Source: an uncultured Thalassotalea sp.
Lineage (GTDB): Bacteria; Pseudomonadota; Gammaproteobacteria; Enterobacterales; Alteromonadaceae
Assembly (NCBI GenBank): GCA_947492575.1
Contig: CANLNK010000001.1
Span: 124,001 to 188,000, forward strand
DNA length: 64,000 nt
Direction of reading: 5' to 3'
This document shows, one piece after another, positions 39,371 through 47,901 of this stretch; the stretch's first letter is position 1; the number at the start of each line of letters is the position of its first letter. Under the pieces are notes generated by a model. The model had not been told where the DNA came from. It did no database searches and saw only the letters and a list, made by a program, of their open reading frames with translations. Made by a program: the position numbers and the translations under genes.

Positions 39371-40981
39371 TTATTCGATAATCACTGGGAAGTTGATTTC
39401 GAATTGCACCCCTTTACCTTCTTCACTGTCAAATTGGATATTACCGTTAAGGCCTTGAGTAATTAAATTGTAGACTAAGTGAAGTCCTAACCCGCTGCCA
39501 CCTTCACCTCGTTTGGTGGTGATAAATGGATCAAATATCTTGTGTCGTAAGTCACTGCTGACCCCTTTACCGTCATCTTGATAAACAATATTGAGTTGTC
39601 CACTCAATGGCATGACTTTAATGCTAATAGTGCCTTGCTCGCGATTTTCAAAACCGTGAATAATCGAATTGACGATAAGGTTGATTAGAATTTGGTTCAG
39701 CGGACCTGGCTTTGAAACGATAACCAAGTTATTTGGACAGTCTATATCTATCGCTATTGGTTTTAACTTAAGCTGCGGCGCAAGTGACAAAATGACTTCA
39801 TCAATAAGCTCTGTTACCTTGAAAGATCTGTCTTCTTCGCTCGACTGGTCGACTGCCACTTTCTTGAAGCTGGAAATTAAATCGGCTGCACGATTTAAAT
39901 TTCGATAAATAATTCCAACGTTCTCTTCGCCTTCCTCTAAAAATCGCTTAAGTTGGCTAGACTTTAATGTTTTCGCTTCGTAAGCTGACTTGATCTCACC
40001 CAGCCGGTCAGACAGAAGCGTTGAAGCGGTGACGCCTAAGCCAATTGGCGTGTTAACTTCGTGTGCAACCCCTGCAACCATATCACCGAGAGACGCCATT
40101 TTTTCACTTTCTACTAACTGCCCTTGGAACTGATGCAGCTTTTCGAGTGTCGATAGCAATTCCTGGTTTGACTCTTTCAATGCATCGGTACGTTGGTTAA
40201 CTTTATCTTCTAATTCTTGGTTGAGTTTTAGTACTTCTTGCTCTGTACTTTCTTGTTTTTCGATGAACCGTTCTGTGCGAGCTAGCATGGTATTTAGCGC
40301 TTTGACGAGTACTTGCAGTTCGAGGTATTTAGCCGTTTCATAGCGTTGGTAATAGCTTCGTTTTTGAGAAACCTCTTTTGTAGTAAGTACCAACTGGTTA
40401 ATCGGGTTTGTTAATGAATGGTATGTCTGAATTGAAACCAATGTCGACATGGCAAGCATAAGTATGTAAACAATGACTAAGGTAATTTGTAAATTGTTTT
40501 TAAGTTTATGATAAGTTTCTGTGCTTACTTGCACATAAACATAGCCCATCAAGTCAGAGCCATCATTGATGGGGTAACTAATCTCTATTACGTTATCGGT
40601 TAATTTAGGTGTTAAATACTGATCTATCGTCGCGATTTTCTTCGCCAGTGCGGGAAACCCCTGTTTGTTGTAGCTAGTGAAGAACTCTAAGTTATCGTTT
40701 TGAAAATGGTAAACGTGGGCGTAATTGAAACTCGAGATAGTTTGTAAGCTTGATAGTGACTGTTTGAAACCATTGAAGTCATTATCTCTAATGTAGGGTA
40801 ATGATGTAGCTGCAATAATTTGGGTGTGTGCTAAAGCTTCATCGGACAGTTCCTTTTTAAGCTTATCAAAGACTAGGTACGACACGCTCATTTGCAAAAC
40901 AACAAAAGCGATTGTCACTAAGACAACTGACTGCCATACAAACTTTGATCTTAGTGATTTCACTTCTTCTGCTGGCCGCAT
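39371..40981 (-). CDS. Membrane sensor histidine kinase
   Basis: A 536-residue kinase: transmembrane helix at about residues 14-34, a periplasmic sensor loop (about 35-165), second helix (about 166-187), HAMP-like linker, long coiled coil (about 240-300), DHp domain with GVAHEVNTPIG (phospho-His about 307) and an ATPase domain with NLIVNSIIHGF (N box), DDGKGV (G1) and GEGGSGLGLHLV (G2). It has no receiver or Hpt domain. The gene precedes arcA on the same strand (158 bp gap), so it may feed ArcA directly or be unrelated. Stimulus unknown. Confidence 0.85.
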   Translation of the reverse strand: MRPAEEVKSLRSKFVWQSVVLVTIAFVVLQMSVSYLVFDKLKKELSDEALAHTQIIAATSLPYIRDNDFNGFKQSLSSLQTISSFNYAHVYHFQNDNLEFFTSYNKQGFPALAKKIATIDQYLTPKLTDNVIEISYPINDGSDLMGYVYVQVSTETYHKLKNNLQITLVIVYILMLAMSTLVSIQTYHSLTNPINQLVLTTKEVSQKRSYYQRYETAKYLELQVLVKALNTMLARTERFIEKQESTEQEVLKLNQELEDKVNQRTDALKESNQELLSTLEKLHQFQGQLVESEKMASLGDMVAGVAHEVNTPIGLGVTASTLLSDRLGEIKSAYEAKTLKSSQLKRFLEEGEENVGIIYRNLNRAADLISSFKKVAVDQSSEEDRSFKVTELIDEVILSLAPQLKLKPIAIDIDCPNNLVIVSKPGPLNQILINLIVNSIIHGFENREQGTISIKVMPLSGQLNIVYQDDGKGVSSDLRHKIFDPFITTKRGEGGSGLGLHLVYNLITQGLNGNIQFDSEEGKGVQFEINFPVIIE

Positions 40982-41067
40982 GCCACCGCCCGTTTATTCT
41001 TTGTGTACTTGAATGATTATGCAATAACGCCTAATTTTCAATAAAAAGAGGTAATTAGTTCAAAATA

Positions 41068-42114
41068 TTACCGTAAATTGTATATCGAGTGATAAATTGA
41101 AAAGCCTTTCACATTGACGGTAAGTTTAGCAGAGCCAAAGCTCTTATTCATAATGGGTAAGTATTTCAAAAAGCTGTTCGCAACCACAGTTAGCTGACCA
41201 TTGCGGTTAAGAAATTTTTTGCTTTCTGCTAAAAACAATTCAGTCGCGGCATAGTGAGTATTTAATCCTTGATGGAACGGCGGGTTAGATACGATATGAT
41301 CGAATTTTTCGGTAGCTTCGCTTAAACCATCTGATGCTATTGCCTTACCTTGAATTCCGTTTAAGGCGAGTGTTTTTTCCGTCGAAGCTATCGCTAACGC
41401 GCTAATGTCTATACCTGTAGGCGTAACCCCCGGAAATTTTTGGGCTATGAATGCACTAATGACTCCCGCTCCACAGCCAAAATCGAGCAAGCTTCCTTGG
41501 TATTCACAAGGCAAGTTTTCCAATAAAACCTTGGTACCTTTATCCAGCCCTTGCTGGCTAAATACTCCTGGTAAAGCGGCGACATTGATTTCAATGCCAT
41601 CAAGTGCCAAAGAATATATGTGATACCAATCATCCAAGTTAAAGGTATAGTCACCTGCGATAAAGTTAGCTGCGTATAAAATGCAATGCCTAGCAGCGTC
41701 TACTTTGTCACAGTTGCTAACATAGTCTTTGCTCAGCTTAGCAACCGACTTAATACCACCTTTATTTTCGCCAACGAATAATACAGTCGCATTTTCAGCA
41801 AGGTGTGGCGCTAACATCGCCAATGTATAAGCCAACTCTGCTTTACTCTTGGGAAAGGCAATCAGAGCTAAATCAAACGTTACATCACCGTCATAGAAAC
41901 AGCCAAAGCTACTGGTAACTTGCGAAGCTTTGATGTTTGCCAATTGATTTGCATTGAGCTTGTTATTGGTAAAAAAGTGGATGTTTGCTTGCGGGTGCTC
42001 TGCCAGCCAGTCTTTATAGAAGCTATCGACAGGGTAGTTAACAACGATTGCTTGCTGACAATCGAGTAAATCGATATTACGAGATAGCACTTGTGAAAGG
42101 TTAGTTTGCGACAT
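41068..42114 (-). CDS. rsmC: 16S rRNA (guanine(1207)-N2)-methyltransferase RsmC
   Basis: A 348-residue duplicated methyltransferase: a degenerate N-terminal half and a C-terminal catalytic half with SAM motif LLDFGCGAGVISAF (about residue 210) and the N2-guanine signature FDHIVSNPPFHQG (about 270). RsmC modifies G1207 in helix 34 of assembled 30S subunits. Divergent from the lysine riboswitch operon; no operon partner. Confidence 0.93.
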   Translation of the reverse strand: MSQTNLSQVLSRNIDLLDCQQAIVVNYPVDSFYKDWLAEHPQANIHFFTNNKLNANQLANIKASQVTSSFGCFYDGDVTFDLALIAFPKSKAELAYTLAMLAPHLAENATVLFVGENKGGIKSVAKLSKDYVSNCDKVDAARHCILYAANFIAGDYTFNLDDWYHIYSLALDGIEINVAALPGVFSQQGLDKGTKVLLENLPCEYQGSLLDFGCGAGVISAFIAQKFPGVTPTGIDISALAIASTEKTLALNGIQGKAIASDGLSEATEKFDHIVSNPPFHQGLNTHYAATELFLAESKKFLNRNGQLTVVANSFLKYLPIMNKSFGSAKLTVNVKGFSIYHSIYNLR

Positions 42115-42288
42115 GTTTTTGGCGGACTCTCAAATTTGATTAACGCTAGCAGAGCGCATTTTACGTGAATCAATTGGTCAGGTATAGCCGTCTATTGACT
42201 TTAGAGTAAATGTTCGATGTAATAGCCCCGTCCTTATTCCAAGCTAGTGGCTGTGCTTTTCCTAAGTGCACGCGACTAGGTCGAAAAG

Positions 42289-42457
42289 GGCCAGAAGAGG
42301 TGCGTTAACCAGGTAGTTAATGTGAGGAGATCAAACTCCGATGACCATTAATGAGGGGGATTAACGCCGAGGTGAATACATTTTTGATTGATGTATTTGT
42401 CGGTTGCTCAGGCTGAATCCTGACAACTGTCACCCATTAGGTGGAGAGCTTCTGGCC
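42289..42457 (+). ncRNA. Lysine riboswitch (L box) aptamer
   Basis: A complete L-box core: P1 closes perfectly between GGCCAGAAG (42289-42297) and CTTCTGGCC (42449-42457), with the conserved AGAGGTGCG, GAGGGGGA, TTAACGCCGAGG, GGCTGAATCCTGAC, AACTGTCACCC and GTGGAGAGCTTCTGG blocks in the right order. The riboswitch binds free lysine and represses downstream lysine-related genes. It sits 82 bp upstream of dapA and is the only regulatory element seen for the dap operon. Confidence 0.97.
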
Positions 42458-42468
42458 TTTGTAAAAAT

Positions 42469-42495
42469 GGCAGAGCGCTAGCTTTTTGCCGTTTT
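42469..42495 (+). terminator. Candidate riboswitch expression platform terminator
   Basis: GGCAGAGC (42469-42476), GCTA loop, GCTT then a two-base bulge and TGCC (42481-42490), followed by GTTTT. It lies 12 bp after the aptamer P1 and would be the lysine-dependent terminator. The U-tract is short, so attenuation by an alternative fold or at translation is also possible. Confidence 0.55.
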
Positions 42496-42538
42496 GCAAA
42501 TGCCTATAAGTTCTCCGAACGAAGTGAGTTCGAGAGAA

Positions 42539-43516
42539 ATGAATCTAAATACTTCTAACTCGTTACAAAACAGTCGAGATAAATCGCTTGGCGGCAATCA
42601 GCTGTCAGACTTTCCCTTGTGGACTGCACTTGTAACGCCGTTTGACGAGTGTGGTGCCATCGATTTTGCGAGCCTATCGCGAATTGCCCGCGAGCAAGCG
42701 TCGGCAGGCAATGCTTTGCTTATTCTTGGTAGCACCGGTGAGTCGCTTGCGCTATCAGCAGAACAACACTTAAGCATTGTTCGCTATGTCGTCGACTTAA
42801 ATTTGAATGTACCCATCATGGTGGGCGTTGGCGGTAGTCAATTAATGCAGCAGTTACATTGGATAGAGCAGTGTAACTCCCTCGCAATTGATGCGTATCT
42901 ATTAGGTGCGCCGCTCTACGCTAAGCCAGGTCCTGCCGGACAAGAACAGTGGTTTTCTGCGTTGCTCAACGCAAGTAAAAAACCGTGCATGCTATACAAT
43001 GTTCCGTCTCGCAGCGGTGTAACCCTGTCGGCTCAAGCTTTAGCAAATTTACAACACCACGAAAATTGCTGGGCGCTAAAAGAAGCTAGCGGTGATATCG
43101 CACAATTTGTCGCATACAAAAAAGCATGCCCTGAACTTCAGCTCTTCAGCGGTGAGGATGGCTTAATGCCTGAACTAGCAGGATTGGGGGCTCGAGGCCT
43201 AGTTTCTGTGTCAGCTAATGCATGGCCAGAAGCAACGCAGCGTTATGTTCAGCTTTCTCTTGCAGGACTGGGCATCACGCAAAGCGTAAAGGCGACATGG
43301 CAACCCGCCATTAGTGCGCTATTCGCAGTAGCAAACCCTATTCCTGTTAAGGTGCTAATGCATGAAAACGGCGATATTGATTCACCGATGCTCCAGCCAC
43401 CGCTTACACATTTAGAACCATTCGATAAATCCGTCTTAACTCGGGCGAACGACGCTATCCATCAATGGTATTGGCAGCAAAAAGATGCGCAAACCAAGTT
43501 GCAGCAACCAGCGTAG
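42539..43516 (+). CDS. dapA: 4-hydroxy-tetrahydrodipicolinate synthase DapA
   Basis: A 325-residue aldolase-type TIM barrel that condenses pyruvate with aspartate semialdehyde, the first committed step to lysine and diaminopimelate. Landmarks: LILGSTGESLALSAEQHLSIVR, the catalytic Tyr in MLYNVPSRSGV and Schiff-base Lys in WALKEASGD. An N-terminal extension of about 24 residues precedes the barrel (FPLWTALVTPFDECG), and the C-terminus is longer than in E. coli DapA. Start uncertain: TTG 42494 and ATG 42500 overlap the riboswitch hairpin, so ATG 42539 is preferred. First gene of a riboswitch operon; dapD follows after 60 bp. Confidence 0.9.
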   Translation: MNLNTSNSLQNSRDKSLGGNQLSDFPLWTALVTPFDECGAIDFASLSRIAREQASAGNALLILGSTGESLALSAEQHLSIVRYVVDLNLNVPIMVGVGGSQLMQQLHWIEQCNSLAIDAYLLGAPLYAKPGPAGQEQWFSALLNASKKPCMLYNVPSRSGVTLSAQALANLQHHENCWALKEASGDIAQFVAYKKACPELQLFSGEDGLMPELAGLGARGLVSVSANAWPEATQRYVQLSLAGLGITQSVKATWQPAISALFAVANPIPVKVLMHENGDIDSPMLQPPLTHLEPFDKSVLTRANDAIHQWYWQQKDAQTKLQQPA

Positions 43517-43576
43517 CCATTAACTCAAATAGCGATAGAACATTTATTTTTAAAACGATTTTTAGGTAGAAAGAAT

Positions 43577-44326
43577 ATGAACTGGCAAGAAGTTTTACAA
43601 CAATTAGAGCGTGGTGAAGTACGCGCAGCAAATCAAGATGAAAATGGCAACTGGGTTGCTAATGTCGAAGCGAAACAAGCGATTCTCGCCGCATTTAAAG
43701 CGGGTGAAAATACAGAGTTTGAGGGTAACTACCAGGGTTTCGTCGACAAGCACAACTTACCGGCACGTGCATTTACACGTGATGACGCAGTTCGTCTAGT
43801 ACCCGGTGGTTCATCGGTGCGCGCTGGTGCTTATGTTGCACCAGGCGTGATTATTATGCCACCTGCGTACATTAACGTGGGTGCCTATGTTGGTAAGGGT
43901 ACTATGGTAGATAGTCATGCATTAGTTGGCTCATGTGCACAAATCGGCGAAAACGTACATTTATCAGCGGCGGTCCAAATTGGTGGCGTGCTTGAGCCTG
44001 TTGGTGCTAGCCCTGTCATCGTTGAAGATGATGCTTTCCTTGGGGCAGGTGTTGTCGTTGTTGAGGGGATTGTAATAAAGAAAGGTGCGGTATTGGCGCC
44101 GGGGGTATCGCTATCAGCGTCAGTGCCTGTATTCGATTTAGTGAACAACCGCCGCTTAGAGCGTGGTGAGGCCATTCCTGAGCGTGCCGTTGTGATTCCT
44201 GGCACTCGACCGGTGGATAACGAATGGGCGAAAGAGCAAGGTCTGAATATGGCCTGCGCGTTAATCGTAAAATATCGCGATGAGCAAAGCGATGCATCTT
44301 TAGAACTAGAGTCGGTGTTACGCTAA
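43577..44326 (+). CDS. dapD: Tetrahydrodipicolinate N-acyltransferase DapD-like
   Basis: A 249-residue left-handed beta-helix acyltransferase with hexapeptide repeats (PPAYINVGAYVGKGTMVDSHALVGSCAQIGENVHLSAAVQIGGV given by its landmarks NVGAYVGKG, GENVHLSA, QIGGVLEP) and the catalytic region around residue 110-150. DapD transfers succinyl from succinyl-CoA to tetrahydrodipicolinate; a few relatives use acetyl-CoA. It is shorter than the enterobacterial protein (274), lacking part of the N-terminal domain. Its stop overlaps the next start (TAATG), so translation is coupled to the decarboxylase. Confidence 0.88.
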   Translation: MNWQEVLQQLERGEVRAANQDENGNWVANVEAKQAILAAFKAGENTEFEGNYQGFVDKHNLPARAFTRDDAVRLVPGGSSVRAGAYVAPGVIIMPPAYINVGAYVGKGTMVDSHALVGSCAQIGENVHLSAAVQIGGVLEPVGASPVIVEDDAFLGAGVVVVEGIVIKKGAVLAPGVSLSASVPVFDLVNNRRLERGEAIPERAVVIPGTRPVDNEWAKEQGLNMACALIVKYRDEQSDASLELESVLR

Positions 44327-45579
44327 TGGCTTTTCTTGCGCCATCTGAATCGCTGTATCAAGCAATGCAGCAACATGACTTAACTGGCAATGAGCACGGT
44401 TACTTTGTTTACGATTTGGACTTGCTCGCAAGCCACTTAAATAAACTCCAGCAACAGGATGTTGTGAAACTGTGGTACGCAGTAAAAGCGAATCCATTGT
44501 CGAAAGTAGTTGAGACGATGGCGCAAAGTGGAATCCAGTTTGATGTCGCAAGTCGTGGTGAACTCACCCAAGTACTCGCTCAAAACGTACCTTCTAGCAA
44601 AGTGCTAAATACAGGGCCGGCTAAGTCTAAAGCCCAAATTGGTGAATTCTTAAGTGTCGGGGTTAACACCTTTGTAGTGGAAAGTATCAACCAGTTACGT
44701 TGGTTACAGGAAGCTGCTGTCGAGCAAGGGAAGTCGCCTCGTGCGCTATTGCGTGTTCAGCTGCGTTGGCCCGAAGGAGAGAAAAACCCTCTCGGAGGCA
44801 ATAGCTTAACTCCTTTTGGCTTAGGTACGGATGAGTGGTCAGATATTACGGCCGCCGATTTTCCTGCCGTTGAGCTTTGTGGCTTACATATATTCCAATG
44901 GGGCAATATGCTCAGCAACGCCAAAATGTTTGAGCTTTGGTCACAAATGGTTGCGCCGCTTGTGAGCCTTGCAAACACGGTAGGGTTTGAGTTGAAAGTG
45001 CTCGATCTGGGTGGTGGTCTCGGTGTTGACTATCTTGGTCAAGGGCAAGGTATTGATTGGCAGACTGCTGTTGATGACCTCGCAAAGATCAAGGAGAGCG
45101 CTGGTGTAGAAGAGCTTTGGCTAGAGTTGGGTCGTTATGCGGTGGCTGAATGCGGTTACTATGTTACTGACATTATCGATCGTAAGACCAATTTTGGTGA
45201 GCAGCAGTTAGTACTGGCAGCGGGTATCAATCACTTGCTAAGGCCGGCGATTACCGATCAGCCGTTCCCAGCAGCATTACTCCGAAATGTGAAAAGTAAT
45301 AAAGTGCAGCGCGAAATATGCGAACCCTTGTCAGTTTCTCAACACTTTCATATTCACGGTCCTTTATGTACCAGCATGGACTGCCTCGGCGTATTGCCGT
45401 TACCGGCAGATGTTGAAGTGGGGGATAAGTTGATGTTCAGTTTTGCTGGGGCTTATGGATTTACTGAGAGCATGCCACTTTTTCTATGTCATGAAGTTGC
45501 TGCCGAATACGTGTTTACAGAGCAAGAAGGGATGGTATGCATTCGTACAGCGCAACCCGCTTCGTGGTACTTAAGATAA
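44326..45579 (+). CDS. LysA-fold PLP-dependent decarboxylase
   Basis: A 417-residue fold-III PLP enzyme. Schiff-base Lys lies in LWYAVKANPLSK (about residue 53), a Gly-rich phosphate loop in DLGGGLGVDYLGQG (about 227-240), and the C-terminal barrel contains HGPLCTSMDCLG, where Cys and Asp correspond to the active-site CxxxD of the family. The usual HxGS(Q) segment reads LHIFQWGNML, an unusual substitution, so it is not a standard meso-DAP decarboxylase by motif. Operon context (dapA, dapD) suggests a lysine-pathway substrate such as DAP or an N-acylated form. Overlaps dapD by one base. Confidence 0.82.
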   Translation: MAFLAPSESLYQAMQQHDLTGNEHGYFVYDLDLLASHLNKLQQQDVVKLWYAVKANPLSKVVETMAQSGIQFDVASRGELTQVLAQNVPSSKVLNTGPAKSKAQIGEFLSVGVNTFVVESINQLRWLQEAAVEQGKSPRALLRVQLRWPEGEKNPLGGNSLTPFGLGTDEWSDITAADFPAVELCGLHIFQWGNMLSNAKMFELWSQMVAPLVSLANTVGFELKVLDLGGGLGVDYLGQGQGIDWQTAVDDLAKIKESAGVEELWLELGRYAVAECGYYVTDIIDRKTNFGEQQLVLAAGINHLLRPAITDQPFPAALLRNVKSNKVQREICEPLSVSQHFHIHGPLCTSMDCLGVLPLPADVEVGDKLMFSFAGAYGFTESMPLFLCHEVAAEYVFTEQEGMVCIRTAQPASWYLR

Positions 45580-45659
45580 GTGTTTAGCGTCATGAACACT
45601 TTTAGTATGCGCACTGTTAGTGCTGTGTATGTATATAACCCATTAAATTTAAAAGTAAG

Positions 45660-46781
45660 ATGAAAATGGTCAATCAAGTTTCAAAAGAAGTTATGCATGT
45701 TGGTGAAATGGCTAGTGGTGCTCAACTCACTGTGCCAGTGTACCGTTTTAAGGGGCAGTCTGACGCGCCGAGTGTTTATATTCAAGCCAATATGCATGGT
45801 GCGGAAGTACAAGGTAACGCCGTTATTTATCAGTTACTCGAACAGCTAAAACACTTGGCTATTTTGGGTGATGTAACCTTAGTTCCCTATGCTAATCCAG
45901 TAGGTTGTAATCACAAAAATGGTGAATACACTCTTGGCCGCTTTGATCCCATTACCGGGGTTAACTGGAATCGAATGTACCACAACAACCCCGATCTAGT
46001 TGCGTTAGCGGTTGCTAATGGAAGCGGTGCTTCTGATGAAGATATTGAAGTGGCATTTAAGCAGGCGCTATTGTCCGATATCACGGATCAATTAGACCAT
46101 AACATCTTCGGTCTAACTACTGGACAGCGGATAGCCTATCAACTGCAAAAGCTTGCTCACCAAGCGGATCTGGTATTGGACTTACACACAGGGCCAATAT
46201 CAAGCAAACATTTGTATTGCCCAGAATATGCTAAAGCCAGTGCGAGCTTTTTCAATATTGAACATACATTGCTGATTCCTAATGTGTTCGATGGTGCCTT
46301 GGATGAAGCAACATTCTGCCCTTGGTGGTCACTAACAGAAGCGTTTGCAGCACATGGCAGGGAAGTTAATTTTAATAAAGAGAGCTTTACTGTTGAACTG
46401 GGCTCTCAAGAACAAATTGACTTAGACGTCGCGCTAGAAGATGCCAACAGTATTTTGTCTTACTTGCAGCACAAGGGGGTTATTGCTGGCGATAGTTTTG
46501 TACCTGATGAAATGACTAGATATGCCTGTTATTTAAAAGATTACAAAGCATTTTACTCACCGATGGGTGGCATGGTGGATTACCTCGCTGTATTTGGTGA
46601 ACCATTAAGTGCTGGCGAGCCATTGGCGCGTATTCTCCGCATGGATAATTATGGCGATGGCGATGCATTACATTACATATCTCTAGATAAAGACGTGATA
46701 CCTATTCTTCATTTTGCGTCAGCAAGTGTGAATCAAGGAACCGAGCTCTATAAAGTATTTACCAACTATTTTGAATTATAG
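45660..46781 (+). CDS. Succinylglutamate desuccinylase/aspartoacylase family zinc hydrolase
   Basis: A 373-residue M14-type zinc deacylase of the AstE/Asp family. Zinc ligands are visible in NMHGAEVQGN (HxxE, residues about 40-50) and LDLHTGPIS (His, about 172), with VTLVPYANPVGCNHK between and a C-terminal beta domain (SPMGGMVDYLAVFGEPLSAGE). These enzymes remove N-acyl groups such as succinyl or acetyl from amino acids. In this riboswitch operon no dapE is present, so it could deacylate an N-succinyl (or N-acetyl) DAP or lysine intermediate. Gap of 80 bp after the decarboxylase gene; followed by a strong terminator. Confidence 0.85.
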   Translation: MKMVNQVSKEVMHVGEMASGAQLTVPVYRFKGQSDAPSVYIQANMHGAEVQGNAVIYQLLEQLKHLAILGDVTLVPYANPVGCNHKNGEYTLGRFDPITGVNWNRMYHNNPDLVALAVANGSGASDEDIEVAFKQALLSDITDQLDHNIFGLTTGQRIAYQLQKLAHQADLVLDLHTGPISSKHLYCPEYAKASASFFNIEHTLLIPNVFDGALDEATFCPWWSLTEAFAAHGREVNFNKESFTVELGSQEQIDLDVALEDANSILSYLQHKGVIAGDSFVPDEMTRYACYLKDYKAFYSPMGGMVDYLAVFGEPLSAGEPLARILRMDNYGDGDALHYISLDKDVIPILHFASASVNQGTELYKVFTNYFEL

Positions 46782-46811
46782 TTTTGGTCGTTTTGACTCC
46801 CTACTTAACAG

Positions 46812-46840
46812 AAAAAGAGCGCTTAAGGCGCTCTTTTTTA
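46812..46840 (+). terminator. Terminator of dap operon
   Basis: AAAAAGAGCGC / GCGCTCTTTTTT with a TTAAG loop (46812-46837), about 31 bp after the last stop codon of the riboswitch operon. Confidence 0.9.
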
Positions 46841-46932
46841 ATTTGAAGAAGTTTATTGATAGCTCTACAAATAAACCCATTTAGCGGGCTTCTTTTAGCG
46901 AAAGCTAACAACTAGTCCGAAGAGACTAATGG

Positions 46933-47361
46933 TTAACGGCTAAAGGCTTGGAAGAACACATTGGCCATGAGTACAAATAAGGCAATTGAAGATAATACAT
47001 AGCAAATAAAACGCGACATCACTTTGCCGTTGAAGCAATGAAAGCCAGAGTGACAGTAGCGAAAGAAAACAAAGCTCCAAGCCGATAAATTACTGGTAAT
47101 GGAATGATCGTGATGAAGAGCAGCAACAATGATAGTGACATAAAAAAGTACTGGCATCTCAAACAAGTTTTTAAAGTTATTTGAAGGAGCATTGACTTCA
47201 TCGGGTAATAGTGTAGCCACTCGATCAGGTGTTTGTAGTTTTTGAGCATCAATTCTTTTCGCAACCGAATAACCGATCCGTTTGAAGTACATCAGGCACC
47301 AAACTAAAAAAGTGAGCAATAGCATCAGCGCCATCGGAATATAGAGAGGGAAGAAGTTCAT
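46933..47361 (-). CDS. MAPEG family membrane protein
   Basis: A 142-residue, four-helix inner-membrane protein with the MAPEG pattern: short N-terminal helix, NNFKNLFEMPVLFYVTIIVAA (family signature, about residues 62-82), RYCHSGFHCFNGKVMSRF and a final hydrophobic helix. MAPEG proteins include glutathione S-transferases and related enzymes. Three Cys/His residues in the loop HCFNGK may be notable. Start ATG 47361 is preferred over TTG 47415 because helix 1 begins there; ribosome binding site weak. Confidence 0.8.
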   Translation of the reverse strand: MNFFPLYIPMALMLLLTFLVWCLMYFKRIGYSVAKRIDAQKLQTPDRVATLLPDEVNAPSNNFKNLFEMPVLFYVTIIVAALHHDHSITSNLSAWSFVFFRYCHSGFHCFNGKVMSRFICYVLSSIALFVLMANVFFQAFSR

Positions 47362-47439
47362 ATGAAAATTCTGCAAGTTTGTTGTTTTTATAAACGATTG
47401 CTTTAGCTTACTCAAAATGGGTTGTTTTGATAAGTGTCA

Positions 47440-47472
47440 TTGAATCATTATGTGTTGTGTTATATTATCACT
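47440..47472 (+). promoter_or_regulatory. Promoter with Zur-box-like operator
   Basis: A -35 (TTGAAT, 47440-47445) and -10 (TATTAT, 47463-47468) with 17-bp spacing, overlapped by TGTTATATTATCACT (47458-47472). The latter matches the core Zur box TGTTATANTATAACA at 12 of 14 informative positions and covers the -10, so zinc-loaded Zur should block it. The expected transcript start near 47475 is just three bases before ATG 47478, implying an almost leaderless mRNA. Confidence 0.65.
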
Positions 47473-47477
47473 CCGTT

Positions 47478-47783
47478 ATGAAAGCATCGCTTTATAGAAT
47501 AAGAAACAAGTATAGTCACTTAGGCTACGCCATACTTTTGGTGTGGTTATTTGCGCTGTTTTCTCATGCGGCTCACAATGAAACATTATCTCAGTCAGAA
47601 CGAGATGTTACTTGTCATATGTGTCAGAATTCCTTAGATAAAAATGATGAAGTTGTACCGCAAACTGCTTTATCACCTCGTGTTTATCGCACATCAGTGC
47701 TCGCTGAAACGCCGCTCGTCGCTGAGCATAATAATCATATTCGCCTGAATTTACGGGCACCCCCTCAGTTTTACTTCTCATAA
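47478..47783 (+). CDS. Small secreted CxxC protein upstream of zinc receptor
   Basis: A 101-residue protein: basic N-terminus, one hydrophobic segment (about residues 15-31, AILLVWLFALFSHAA) that serves as signal or anchor, then HMCQ preceded by Cys to give VTCHMCQNS (CxxC, about residues 46-49), a polar stretch and a terminal LRAPPQFYFS. DUF2946-like small proteins next to metal receptors in related bacteria have a similar layout, but the family match is not secure. It lies directly under the Zur-like operator and 118 bp before the zinc-receptor gene, suggesting a zinc-uptake accessory role. Start at ATG 47478; the longer TTG frame lies in the promoter. Confidence 0.7.
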   Translation: MKASLYRIRNKYSHLGYAILLVWLFALFSHAAHNETLSQSERDVTCHMCQNSLDKNDEVVPQTALSPRVYRTSVLAETPLVAEHNNHIRLNLRAPPQFYFS

Positions 47784-47901
47784 ACACAGTGCTAAAGCCG
47801 TGCCTAGTGGAACTAGTGGAAGGTATTTAGCTTTACAACATTAAATAACGGCAGCTCGTTGGGTTTGCCGACATAGTAATATTTAACATTAAGGTCTTTT
47901 C

